The notes under the pieces were generated by a model that made no database searches, was not told the origin of the DNA, and saw only the letters and a list, made by a program, of their open reading frames with translations. From NCBI RefSeq assembly GCF_036417845.1, contig NC_089981.1:39748668-39812667 (forward strand): a DNA stretch of 64,000 nucleotides. Reading direction: 5' to 3'. A program made the translations under genes and the position numbers. Source of the DNA: Apteryx mantelli (taxonomy: Eukaryota > Chordata > Aves > Apterygiformes > Apterygidae). Every line of letters starts with the position of its first letter. The first letter of the stretch is position 1. Below, piece by piece: positions 40,301 through 52,700 of the stretch.

Positions 40301-43300
40301 AGATTATTAGAGCTGGTGATAGTCAGAACTGACTGATTACAGAATATTCTGATGGCACTTAGAGGTAGTCAGACACCTAATTTCTTCCTAGCTTATCCAC
40401 ACCCCTCCTTAGCAGATAACAGCCAGCTCAGCTGCCTTTTTGTTTAGGATGGTATAGGGTCTGTAGCTGTAATTGTGTGCTAGCCCACTAGCTGTACCAC
40501 CTCCTTCAAAAATTCAAAGTATTCTCGTGGGAATGAAGCCATGTTTCTACCCTCTGGGAATCTCTGCACTAAAGAACAAGCTTTGCTCTGCTCAGTGCTT
40601 TGCTCCTCAGTGAAACTGCAAGGCTCTAGGGATCCTCCTTCCCTTCAAAACACCAATTCAGAAATGTTGGGATCTCTGCTAATCTTTATGTTTCTTTATG
40701 TATCTTTATGCTAATCCCTGCATACTGCAGGGATTTTAGTAAATGCATTAAAGTGGGAGTAAATGGCCTGGATTTTTTTCATTTGTAGAAATCTCTTGAA
40801 CTGCTGAATATTGCTAATCTTTGAATACGCTGTGTGTCTCTTGTTGAATGGAGTTTATTGTGTACAAACAAGTTTACTTACAGTTCTTGATAGATGGCTT
40901 TGTTTCTCCTGCACCAGTAAAAAAGGAGATGCCTATAGGGGAAAAACATAACCCAGTGTTCAGTTCTTTTCTTTGCAAGCTGCGAAATGACTTCTCAACT
41001 GAAATTTAAAGCAAAATTCTGCCCTGTTCTGTAACTGTTTGTGAATATAGCTCAAAACAAAAGTTATAGAAAATGCAGAATATAGAACCATGAAACCAGT
41101 CTTCAATTTATCTGCTGCTGAAATGATTTGTCCCTTCCACTGCTCGAACGACGTCTGTTTATTTTTATAATTTTTTTCTCAGCCCTTACATCGTTTGAGT
41201 CTGTATGTCTCCTGCTCACATCTCCCAAGCTCACTTGTTTCCTGGGTACCAAATTTCCTTTCCCTCTGGTCCTTTTGCATTTTGTTTTTGCTGTTGTCTC
41301 TATTGCATTTTCTCCACTTCCTTATACTTAGATTAGTCCTTCCTCATTCAACCCCTTATCTCCTTTAAAAATACTCTTGCAGTCTTCCCTGCCTCCTTCC
41401 CCCAAATAAAGATCATCTCTGTTGCTGGAAATCAGATGTTCACAGGGCTGAAACTTGTCTGCATCAGTAGGACAGTGTCACCTTTGTAAAGGGGTCATTA
41501 CATTCACAGCATGCAATTAAATGCATTGCACAAGCAAATCTACATTCAAGGAACTTAATTCATGTTGCGGAGTCCAGTGCACAAAACTGGAAAAATGATG
41601 GAATTAAACCTGCCTGTGCAGCCATAATTTGGCCCTTTGCTTAAGTATGTTACAGTAAAATCTTGCATTAATGGACCACATATTGCCCTTCTCACAGGAC
41701 CACTGCCTTGTGCAATGCATAGGGTGGACTGGTATGGTCTATCATATTTCATTTACTACCAACTGCCCAATCTCTGCACTGAAAACAAAATGTTAATTTT
41801 CTTAATGGGCTTTCCTCCTGGCTCTGTATTCTTTAATTCCTTTAATAATATCCTTATCTCCTGCATTTAATAATCTTCTGAATGGCTTGTCTGACATGAT
41901 GCATGAATACTGGGTGGAAGATAGAGATGGCTGTCAGTCCTAAAGGACAGTGGTTACCAACGTAAAATGTGGGGTCGTTTTGTTCTTCTGGCAGTCTCTA
42001 GTCTTGCTCACCTCTCCCAGTTTTGCCTGCCCTAGAGACAACAGTCTCATTCACTGCACAACCCTAATTCACTTTGATAAGAATCGTCTAGGATTTCCTT
42101 CTGCACTGCCCTGTCTCCAGTTTTCTCCCCCCATATCTGTTGTGCCCCATGTCACCCTCTGCTGCTGCTTTCTTGGCAAGTAGTGAATATAGGAAAAGGC
42201 TATTTGTAGCAGAAATTTCACTTCTGTTTCATTTAGACAAAACCATCAACAGCTTAGAGGTTTTTTGAACCTAAATTCATTTAAAATAGTAATAATAAAT
42301 CTTCCAAAACAAGGTTGAAAATAGTAAAGTTGTTTGCATTCAAGAGTATCATTGTACTGCACTGATAATAACCCCATTGCACAAAACTTCTTGCTCATTT
42401 TCTGAGATGCAGAGCAAACTTCAGGTTTTTCGAGTTAAAAAATAACTATGTATTATGTCTTTCTATATACAGTCTGGATATAAACCTCCCCTGGATTTTG
42501 CAAGTTGACAGGTTTGAGTAGAAAGGCCAAAGAAAGAGCAGTCTTGGAGTCTGCCTGTCTTTGTGTGGCTCACAGAGCTGAGCCTGGCCTGCCTGTGGCT
42601 GGGAGGCCCAAAGCCGCTTTGACCTTGTCTTTGCCTGCTGCATCCCCGCGTGCTCCTCAATGCAGTATCTAGGTGCTCTCAGTATTTTGCCTTCCTTCAG
42701 TGCTCGCAGCTGTAAATCCCACATTTTCTGCTAGCATGAAATTCACATGAAAATGCAATACTTTTTGTTTTGCATTTGATTTCTGGAACACTAACCGTGC
42801 ATCCTGATATTCTGTAAGATGAAATACAAGTATTCGCCACAAGTGCCTGCAGCATCTAGGAACTCCTCTTGCGTCATGTTGCACAGCTGTAAGCCGTTGA
42901 TATTAAAGTGGGAAAAGGAAATGCAGTTGGCATCTAGTTTGTACTGGTCACAGCAAAACTGTAGCCATTCACAGACATTGTGCTTACTCCAGTATTCTGG
43001 GTGAATGGATGTCCAGAAAGGATCAGAATCTGCAATATATTTGACAAGAAGAGGAACAGTGCCATGCAAAATTCATTGTACACTTCGTCTGAATAAGCAT
43101 GTTTCAAGCAAAACTAATCCCTCTTCCTTATTCTGATTGCCAGCCTCCTTCCTTATTCCTTTAGAAGACATCAAGCCCTGCTTCTTGCCTTTTGCTATCT
43201 AGTATAGTCACAGCCTTTTGTATTTCAAATATTGCTAGTAATTACTGTCAGACATTGTATCAAGAAAAACTGCTTGCACATACAAGAAAAGACAACACAT

Positions 43301-46300
43301 ACCTCAAACTGGTAATTCAAGAAAAAGAAAAAAGGGCAGAGTACAGAGTTTGTGAGAACTTAGAACACTGTGATAAAAATGAGTCATGGGTTCCTAAACT
43401 GAAATAACCCCGAGAGTTATGTGTTAAAGTACTATACAGGGGTCATTCAGTGACACCTAACAACACTGTAGCACATGGGTGAATGCTATTCATTTATTTA
43501 TTTATTTTTATTATAATTTCAGTGGATTCTTTCACTCCTCTCATCTAAAGTAATATTGTTAATGTTGTAATGGGGGATATTTTTTATTAGGTTAGAAACT
43601 GAAAAATATATTACTCCTAACACTTATCATTCAGGAAACATTTCTGATAGATAAGAGGAAAAGTAAAAAAGTTTCTGAGTAAAACTGTCAGGAAATTATA
43701 ACCTAAAGCAGTTTCACCACTAAACACCAAATTTTTTAACAGGCTTCTCTCCTCAGCAATGCAGTTACTAGGAAAATGTGTAGAAATGTGTATATAATTG
43801 TAATACACATTTTAAAAAGTTTTCTAGAAAAATATATTTTAACTATTTCTGATGTAAAATCTATGCCTGGAATGATAAACCTATATGCTGCAGGTAATAA
43901 GCATAGTCTGTGATTCAGAGATTTTTTTCTTTAGAATCAAAAGACAAACCTGTACTATTGAAGCTGGTTGGGCATATAGTGACGGGCACTCTCTGTAAAA
44001 ATCTGCTTTTTTCTCTCTGTAAACTAGACTATTACATACATGCAAAGGTCTAATCTCACAGTCATCTCCTGTCAGATGTCTTTGTGTGTGCAGCTTACGT
44101 TTTTGGGGCATTTGGAAGAATTACAGCCAATACCAAGACAATTGCCCTTTCTGTATCCATTCAGATCAAGCTTAGAGAAAACAGAATGCAATTCTGCCTC
44201 TTGTACTCATTAGTTTCATAATTCATTACACAGTTTGCTTCTTTTACTTTAAGTTCTTAAGGAAGGCTAGTAATTTCTCACAGATGAGATTCTTAAGCAG
44301 CTACAGAAATCCTAGCCTTGAACGATTATTGTTTTAATAGCTTTAAAGATTCTAGATTGATTTTGAATATTTTGCTTGTATTATTCATTATATTCCTGGA
44401 GTGGCCCCAGTTACAGAACAGTAAATAGCAATGGAAAGGCAATCAAATATCATGTGAATGCAGCTAGCATCAAGAAATCAGAAATAGTTTAGTTTATTTT
44501 TACATCTCACAGCATAATATTTGACTTATATTTCACAATTTCTTAGTCCAGTCATCCATTACTTACTATTTCATTTTCAAATGAATCTTGGACATTTGAT
44601 TTTAGGCGCTGTTGATATGAAATTGTAATTCAAAATAGGTTATGATAGCACTGCAAGCAAAGCGAATTGTACCTGTCATTTGTCCAGACAGCCAGTTCAG
44701 AGTGCAAAATGATGCAAATAGGCTGGATGAGTTTCCACAGTAAAATTATTTCAAAGGGTTTCAAACTGTGGCAGAATAACTGAAATATGAATCTTGCATC
44801 CACAAGGGCTTCTCAAAATAATTAATACTTCTAACTGTAAGTTCTAGAAGTTTACAGGGGAATTTGTGGTTGCTTTCATGAATCATTCCCATGCTATAAA
44901 TATCTTCATCTGTATGCACATACAGAATTAATGTGATACTGAATGCTGTGTTTTAAACCCTGAGATGCTACTGCGACATCCTAGAAAAGCAAAGAGGTGG
45001 GCAGAAGATCTGGGTCTGTCTTTTGGGCCCCATAGCTTGAAGATATTTGAATCTGAGATTTTACTCAGCTCCTTATTTAAAAGGGAAATTGGATGAGCTT
45101 GACTTTGGATAGGCTTCTGTGAGCCCTGCGAACTGCACACACCTGGCTGTGTCAGTCTGCAGGCTTCCTTGCGGGAGAACAGGAGTGCTGGAAGCACCAG
45201 GCTCAGGGCTTCTGGCAGGAAAAAAAAAGCTCTAAAATTAGGCATGAGCTCTACAGGAATACCAGCTTTAGAGGCTGCTCAAGAAAAACAGAAGGCTGAA
45301 TCAATCTCTTTCTGGACCAAGCATACTTATTTTGTCAGCCTTTGCCAGCAGCCTCCAACCCCCTTAGGAAAACTGGAACATCACCTACATCCTCAGCTGG
45401 ACAGATTTACGGGCAGAGGGGCCTCCCTACAGGGGCAGGCGTGAATCCAGCCCTGTGTCTCCCGTGCTGCTGCATTGAGCAAGCCCAGACCCTTTGCTGC
45501 ATTTGTGTGCACTATGCCACTGAGTGACAAGGTCACAGCTTTATTTTTCTCTCTGGAAGAGTGTTTCATTGCTGTTTTTTCTATCTTAAGGCAACATGAG
45601 AGACAAGCAGAGCTATTTATTCTGTCGTTCCACAGGTACAGTCAATAACTTTGAAATACTTTGGCCATTGGTCCTGAAACTCTGACTTGACTGTGATAAA
45701 TATCAGCTGGCTGGCAATATAAATGCCACAGCAAGTTTCTTTCATGGAACTGCTCTCGTCTGGACTAGTTTTCCTGTTTGCTTTGGCTTTGGAAAAGAAC
45801 TTCTTCTTTTTTTTTTTGAGTATTCCAGGGCTCCATGAAGTGCTGAAGTATATATAATAAGTGTTTAAAAGGTGCAGACACCAAGGCCTGACATACACAT
45901 AGGCTTTTGCCTTTCATTTCTTATACCAGAGCTTAGCTTTCAGGAGAGCTTCCCCATCTCCTAGGTGATGAATGTGACCAAAGTATTATGCCACTTTGAA
46001 TACTGTGGTGGAAGAAAAGATCATCCATAAGACAGAGGCTCTGGGAAAGATTTGCAGTTTTTGTTTTAGAGAAAAAGGGCTGGGTAGAATTTTGTACCAC
46101 TGTACAAAAATATAAGCGGGAAAACTACCCAGTAACGTAAGGTGGGGGCAGATAAATCCCTCAGTGGCAGGAACATGCCAGAAGTGTGCCTGAAACTACA
46201 GCTTGAGGGCAGACAAGGAGGTGACCTGGAAGGAGGATGGTGGGCAGCTGAGGGTGGAGAGGAGAGCACACAATTCAAACCATTTCCTTGCCATTTCCAC

Positions 46301-49300
46301 TATTTTAAGGTGATTTCCACCTCCCTTTCAGTCGTATTGACTATCCCATCACACCTCTTCTTGAGCCTGAGTATTTTAACCCTTATGTGCTGGCCAGTAT
46401 CCAGCCCTCAGGGAATGCCATTTGTTGACTTCATTTTCCAGGCTGTGCAGATTGTTTCAATTCACAGGCTTGATTTATGTCCCTTAGCTAAGGCTGCGCT
46501 GCTAAAATGAGACTGCTGACTTGCAGTGGATGCTGCAGTGGTGTCAAGCAAAGCTGTGTAAGTCAGTAAGTGTCAAGCAGGTTCAGGAACACAGGCCAAG
46601 TAAAAGGTAGCTGTCCAGATTTTCCTAGGATGCACTGATTTCTGCATGGCATATGCAGGCAAGCTGATGTAGTATATGTGCTGACAGACACTGCTATCAG
46701 CCAGAACAAAACTGGGTGGACACATCACAGTCTGCTTATATATAGCCCAGTTCTAGTATAGGGCAGACAGATCACTCCTACATATTTTGGCCCATGTTTT
46801 TGTCAGTTGGAAAGGATATATTTCATTTAAGCCTAATGTTTTAATTTTTGGAGCCAGGATTTCCATGTATTTTCTTTATTTTCTTAGTGTGTCTCTCTTT
46901 TTCATCCAGTGCTGGAGAATGAAGATGAGAAATGAAAATGACACAATATTTCTAGTGTAACCTTTTTTTTTTTAACTTCTTCCAGTCTGTATGAAAAAAT
47001 AAAGATGCGCCAAAAATATAAATCCTGATATATTCTGATTGCCAGAAAATAAAACAGTAAAATGGCCGTAAGTCATCTTCCATTTTGGAAATGGAAAATT
47101 ATGGAAATTATTCCCATTTTACATGGAAACCATAAAGGCAGACTAACCCTGTTGTTCTTCTCATAGGAACTTGAGAATGACTGTATTGTCCCAGACCAAA
47201 GATCCTTCTAAGCCAGTGTCCTGCCTCTGACTGGGTTTAAAGGAACAATTTCTCAATTTTAGAGAAAATGCTTTAGAAACTTACCTCAGGCTTTTACATA
47301 AAAATACTAGGGCCCTTCCTAGCACAGTTCTGGCAGGCAGGCAGGCAGGCAGGCAGGCAGGCAAGCAGAAGCCAAGTCCTGCAATAGCCTGTGTATCAGT
47401 GGCCTTTTTCTGTCTCTTTCTAGACAGTCTTGTTATGAAAAAGCCATGAAAAAGGATTTTCATCTGAAGAAGTAGTATGTTTATACTTGAGTTTATACTT
47501 CATTTCTAGCAAGTACAAGACAGGCTTTCGAAAAACACAGGAATCACTATCTTTAAGCTTATTATAGTGACCAGAAGAAAGTGTAGGTTGAATGTTATTT
47601 TACTGATCTACATTCTTCCCTGGCTTCAGAGTAAATTACTTACTTTTTTGTTCTAGGACTATTTAGGCAATGCTGGTGGCACTATAGTAGTAATTTTATT
47701 TATGTGTCCTAGACAAGTTAAGTGTATTCCTGGGCTGCTGTGGAAGGAAATGATAAGAATACTCATAGATTCTATGAGGTTGGTTTAAATTTGATTCAGG
47801 AGAGAAATTATTGTAACCCTGAAGGACTCCTGAAAAACCAAAGAACTTCAAAGCTGAGCACTCATAGAAAACGTGGAGGAGGAAACTTAGCTACTACCAT
47901 GGTCGGAAAGGGCTATATACTTCCTCAGCTCAACTTTGCTTAGCAGGAGTGAACTCTGACATGATTGCTGCACAAAACTGTGAGTCTGAGAGCTCATGAA
48001 GCTTTGCACTTAGTTACAAGTGGAATCTGAGTTGAGATAATTGCCAGGGTATACATGCTGCACTGCTGTTCTGCTGGGTGAATTCAGAGCTGCACAACTG
48101 TTGAGTCACAGACCATGTACTGTTAACAACAGACTAAGAATGCTAGAAATTGTCAAAATGCCTGGGATGGACTGCTTTGCCTTTGGCAAATGCTGATCTG
48201 CTGATATCAGAATTCCCCCTGAGATTATTTCAGTTTCACTGAAATTTTATTTGAAAGGGTGAAAGAAGGTTGAGTAACAAAGAAACCTATAATAAAAGTC
48301 AAGGCATAATTGGAAGAATTATTCTGAATGATCCAAAATTAACTTTAAATTGAACCATATTTGATATTTTAAAATGCATTTTTAAAATTTGAAAGAGAAT
48401 ACTTTCTATGATTTCTGTAATTTTGAATGAAATTTAGAATTCCAGTTTAAGATGGAATGAAAACTGATACTAAAACAATAGAATTTTTTGAAATGAAAAT
48501 TCAGTTCCTGCAGGGCTTTAAATACAGCCATTTAGCTGAAGCAAACAGCTTTATATTCTGCCTCCTATGTCACAGAAAACATCGAATGAACAAACTTAGC
48601 AAGACAGAAACAAAACACTAAGTCCTTGATGGTCACGGATTAGCACCAGCAGAAGCCATGTGGAGTTCTGTTCCTTATTACTCAAACTGTGTGTTGGCAG
48701 GAGAGGTGTTTTCCATAAGACCAAAAGTGTTCTCATTTGAAGGAACAAAAATAGCTTTGTAGCAGAAAAATGTTGCATGAAAACGTAAATTTTGCCCAGT
48801 TCTCACCGCAAGTCTGGCTTGGTAGTATCAGTGGATTATGCTACATTTCTTTTTAGAGCCTGCTGAATGATTCAGTCTGAGTGCAGAGAAAAAGAGTATC
48901 TGGACTGTTTAGGAATTCAAGCCAACAGTTTTGAAGGGAAAAGATTTCTAATGAGAAATGCTTACTGAAATTCCTGAACAGGGACCTGGCCTGGCAATAG
49001 GCCCTGTGAAGTGTAGGGTTTCCACATGTTCAGTTAGAGAATTACACACTTAAAGTTGGTATATTCTCAACTGAGGAACTGCTGATGTGTTATTACTGAT
49101 GCACTTCTACAGCCATGGAGTTCTCTGGCGGCTTTCAGAATCCTAATTCTCTCCAGCTAAGTGTATATTTATCTGGTCATTGATATTCATTACAGAGGAG
49201 GCATTTAAGGAATTGTAAACCTACTGAATTAAATTACTTTTCCATTGTTTAGCTACAGTTCCATAAGGTGACAGTGATTTAAGTGACAAATGATGGGGTA

Positions 49301-49790
49301 AGCAAAAGGAGTTGAGAGCCTGAGGCCCTAGCTGTCCTGCCCCTCTTACTGAACCACACTGTCACCTGGGAGTTCCTGCTTGAATTACGTGTATCACTTT
49401 GCCAAATGAAGGGAAAACATGACCTAAATACAAACAGCTAAAGCCATCAGTTGATACTACTCTACCTGTGCACCTTTATCTTGCATGTCTGGTTATATGC
49501 TTTAAAATGTCAGTAAGACTAGAATAAAAGATGACTGTATTAGTGAGTTCAGCTGCAGGCTCCAAATCTATAGGCTCTTTGCTACATGATTAGTCTATAA
49601 CTAAATTAAATTCAAATCAGCCTTGAGTTTTTGATATTGCACATTCTTTTCAATCTATCTACATACCTGTCTGATGATCAAAGCTGGAATAATCATCTTC
49701 AGTGGTCCCAAATAACTCTGTCCAAGACATCAGGGGATCACAGACCATTGTGTTTGATAGAAATGTGCTGTGGGTTGCTGAATCCAGCAT
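37217..49790 (-). CDS. ELF5: ETS transcription factor ELF5, six coding exons
   Basis: ELF5 is an epithelium-specific nuclear ETS factor that binds GGAA sites and controls epithelial differentiation. The joined coding parts on the - strand are 49790-49667, 43029-42796, 40932-40882, 39127-39059, 38109-37914 and 37313-37217, totalling 771 nt: 256 residues plus stop, near the 255-265 of mammalian ELF5. The N-terminus starts [12 protein letters not shown] Pointed (PNT/SAM) domain (about residues 45-125) includes WTSIHPEYW and [11 protein letters not shown]. Two short exons form the variable linker. The ETS domain (about 160-245) includes [35 protein letters not shown] and [20 protein letters not shown], with both helix-3 Arg residues of the DNA-contact motif present. 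All splice phases agree. It lies convergent with CAT as in human 11p13. Upstream non-coding exons and the promoter were not identified. Confidence 0.97.
37914..38109 (-). CDS. ELF5: ELF5 ETS-domain exon
   Basis: Acceptor ctgtcttcttcctgttcaag, donor gtgagt; 196 nt. It encodes [20 protein letters not shown], then [20 protein letters not shown], then [24 protein letters not shown] and two bases of an Arg codon. It holds helices 1-3 of the winged helix-turn-helix ETS domain. A second in-phase-looking AG at 38103-38102 was rejected because only the outer one fits the preceding exon. Confidence 0.97.
39059..39127 (-). CDS. ELF5: ELF5 linker exon b
   Basis: A 69-nt exon with acceptor ttcaatgccag and donor gtaagt, phase 1 at both ends. 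It encodes [20 protein letters not shown], then RT, resembling the ELF5 linker in other vertebrates (C-K-GI--Q-CHSH-RT). The acceptor has a weak pyrimidine tract but is the only one in frame. Confidence 0.88.
40882..40932 (-). CDS. ELF5: ELF5 linker exon a
   Basis: A 51-nt exon with acceptor ttttcccctatag and donor gtaagt, phase 1 at both ends. It encodes [16 protein letters not shown], matching the linker just after the Pointed domain of ELF5 (SFF...IK conserved). It was found by following the phase from the flanking exons. Confidence 0.9.
42796..43029 (-). CDS. ELF5: ELF5 Pointed-domain exon
   Basis: Acceptor aatatattgcag, donor gttagt; 234 nt, phase 1 at both ends. It encodes [20 protein letters not shown], then [20 protein letters not shown], and ends FILQNIRMH. 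It is the whole core of the PNT/SAM domain used for protein contacts by a subset of ETS factors. An upstream Met on the same open frame is intronic and not a start. Confidence 0.97.
47165..47245. mobile_element. Possible old CR1-type repeat fragment
   Basis: The phrase cccagaccaaagatccttct, followed by aagccagtgtcctgcctctg, resembles a widespread sauropsid repeat phrase (gaccaaaggtccatctagcccagtatcctg). It is short and inside the largest ELF5 intron. Confidence 0.45.
47332..47362. repeat. (GGCA)n tetranucleotide run
   Basis: About seven copies of ggca inside the largest ELF5 intron, ending gcaagcag. Confidence 0.95.
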
Positions 49791-49793
49791 CAC
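49667..49793 (-). CDS. ELF5: ELF5 coding exon 1 (start codon)
   Basis: Acceptor attttaag, donor gtatgt; 127 nt. The Met codon is at 49790-49788, preceded inside the exon by an in-frame Val codon, as in the mammalian long isoform where the protein continues upstream. It encodes [20 protein letters not shown], then [20 protein letters not shown], then T, and ends after one base of an Asp codon. Confidence 0.95.
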
Positions 49794-52700
49794 CTTAAAA
49801 TATTAACACATTATTTGAAGATGAGAGGATAATATTGAGAACCTAAGTTATAGATCTGTGATGTACTATTGCCTATAGTCACTTAAACTTCAACTGAAGT
49901 TAATGATGATCCTGAAAACTGCAGTGAAGGGACTAACAAATTCAGCAAGAATGCATCTGATCAAGATCCACGTGTAGATTTGAAGTAAAAATGGTTGGAA
50001 TGACATGTTCCTAGGGACTGAAAATGCAATTTATACCTATAAAAAATAAGTGAGAATTTTGTATTGCATTCTTCAGCAACTCCGAACTGATAGAATTGCC
50101 ACTGTTTTGACTTTCTAAATTGTTTGTGAATAGACATGACATTGGGCATAAACTCATTCATGAACTGCTTAGAAGCATGTGGTTGGGGTTAACATTTTGG
50201 TTTAATGAGATCACTGGTAAAATTTTTTGATCAAGTCCCCAAACAAACATATGAGAAAACATCATCCTCACCATATGGGTGCTCACCATATCCATAAGAC
50301 ACTGGCTACAGGTGTCAGCCGGTCCAGAGTGCAGGGAGTTTAACAAAGTCTGAGTGAAAAATGCATTTGCAAAAGAGATTGGAAACTGAGAATTCATGAG
50401 AAAAATTGGGAAACCATTTCAGAGGGTCTAAACTTCAGGGAAGAAGGTTCTTGGACCAAAAGTGAGATGACTGAAGAAGAAAGTAGTTGAGAACAGATCA
50501 TACTACAGTGAAGGAGAAGAGAGGTAGAGGAAAACATGATATTTGAGATAAACTAAAGTAGCTACAGAAAAAGAGAATTATCAGTTCATAGCTCTCTATG
50601 CATATATCACATACTTGCACACACACTTGCACACACATGCACTTCTCAGGTCGTTTTAGCTAAGACTGACAATGCCTTACCCTCAACCTCCCATATGCAG
50701 TTTAGTAGAAATGACAATGGTTTAGCAGACTCGAAGGAAAGAATTAAGTGGAATTTAAACCCAGAGTTCTTTGGGTTCTAGTTCACATCTTCTTTCCTGT
50801 TTGGGAGAGACAGGAATCATTTCTTGGACTAACTTCTGCAAATGCATAAATACAAACTCAATGGACCTGACTTTGGCTCTTGCCTTTCAGACTTCAGACA
50901 AAACTGCTCAAGCCAGTTTTGGCTCGTCTTCAGACCTAAGCTGCTTCTGCTTTTCATAACTAATTCCAGCTTGGGCAATTTCAGCAGAAAGAAACTTGAG
51001 CTAGTTAATAGGATAATATGGTCTTAAGATCTGTAAGATGTATATTTAGTCCAATATTAAGTATTTTAAGGTCAAAAATTGCCCAAATACCTGCATATAC
51101 TAAAAAAATGTGAAGGATTCAAAAGTTTTCATGGATAAATTACAGATTTGAAAGAAAACTCTGATCTTGGTCTAGATGAGGCAATGATGACGTGGGGGAT
51201 GTGGAAACATTTGGGATGTTCCTGAAATCCTGTGACATACTGGAAGTCACATGCAGGGCAAGGTAGTATTTCAAAAGCATCGTATTTCCCCTTAATCATA
51301 TCATTATGAATGCAACATATGAGAATATAAACCATTAATCATTTAGCCAAGGTATTTGAAGAGTCTATTCTTTCTGTATTGCTCCCAAAGGATTTAGTGT
51401 GAAATACTTTATGCATGTATATAGGTATAATTGTGTTTTTGGGTGAACACCATACCTTTTGTGAGTGATTCAGAAGTTCACAAAATTCATATGAAGTGAT
51501 CCATACTAATCTACCATATACTGTCTCACCCTCTAAGAGGATTACCAGAATTTAATATTAGAATTTGTGTTGATCTCAATAGGATTTTTTTATTCCTTCA
51601 GCTTAGTGGGCCACACAGAAAAAGGTAGCCAATGTCATATGTATTCACAAACAATTTAGAAAGTCAAAAACAGTGGCATTTTTATCCATTTTGAGCTGCT
51701 GAAGAATGTAATACAAATGTAAATAAGAATAAAATGCTTATTTATTTTTTTCTCTAATTGCTTTGATGCATAATTCCAATACTTGAATGAGATGCTGCTG
51801 GCTTATTATATACAAAAGTTCTGAAATTCACAGTGTCAGGTAGAAATAAGTCAAACGTTCTCTACCATAATGCAAGTATATTGTCCCAAGTCTCTCAGAG
51901 AAGGAAATTGAGACCTATTCATGCTTATCACCTATGCAAAAGAAACTAATTGTTTCCAACAAAGGAAAAACATCTGGATGCAGTTTTGGCCCTCTTGAAA
52001 TCCATGGGAATTTTTTCATAAACTTCGACAGAAGAATTTCACTGCTTATTAATCACCAAGGGGTGGCAGGACAGAGACACGCAGAAGACCTGAGTAGAAA
52101 CTCACAGAAGAACAGTGAAGTCAGGGGGAAACAGGAGTCTCTGAAAACCCACTTCTGTAATGACAGGACACTGCCTCTGTGGAGCAGATGATCGCAGTTT
52201 AGCACCTCTGAAAAAGGCAGAGGCCTGCAGCATGTGTGCAGTGGCAATGATCTTCCCAACCATACCCTCTGCAGCCAGCATACCCCCTGCTCCTGCAGCA
52301 CTGCAATGAGCAGCCCGTTGTGCGTGCATGCTGGTACCAGCTCAGCAGACAGAAATAACCTCCAAAAGCCAATTGCCATTTGAAGAAATGAGTACAACTG
52401 CTTCCAAGATAATGGCAGTGCACTGTTTTAAGACTGATTGCTAAAAAAATCTGTTCTGAGTATCTTTCACCCTTAAAAATGAAGAAATCTGGGACCTCTC
52501 TCTATCTGCCTCCCCATATATAAAATTTCACACAGAGAAATATCTGGAAAGAGATCCCAGTCCTACTCAGGTCAGTGAGAATTTTCCCATCAGAAGAGAC
52601 AGAGGAGACAGAATTTCACTGTTTATTTCTACTGTCTGGCAGCAGACAATAATTCGTATCTGACAGTTTCACAAGTTTTAAGAGCTAATTTTTGCTAGAA

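Larger units (their letters stand above)
37314..49666 (-). other. ELF5: ELF5 introns
   Basis: The introns are 37314-37913, 38110-39058, 39128-40881, 40933-42795 and 43030-49666. The last, 6.6 kb, separates the start exon from the Pointed exon. They contain a GGCA tetranucleotide run at about 47332-47362, a short old repeat-like segment at about 47165-47245 and a TTTATG-rich short repeat near 40681-40710. I see no nested gene. Confidence 0.85.

Noticed and set aside
42446-42724. Open frames on the - strand just after the Pointed exon
   Set aside because: They fall in an ELF5 intron after a good donor site, and the next real exon (40882-40932) continues the protein in phase.
51934-52423. Several overlapping open frames on both strands
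   Set aside because: Mutually exclusive frames without splice sites or recognisable motifs.
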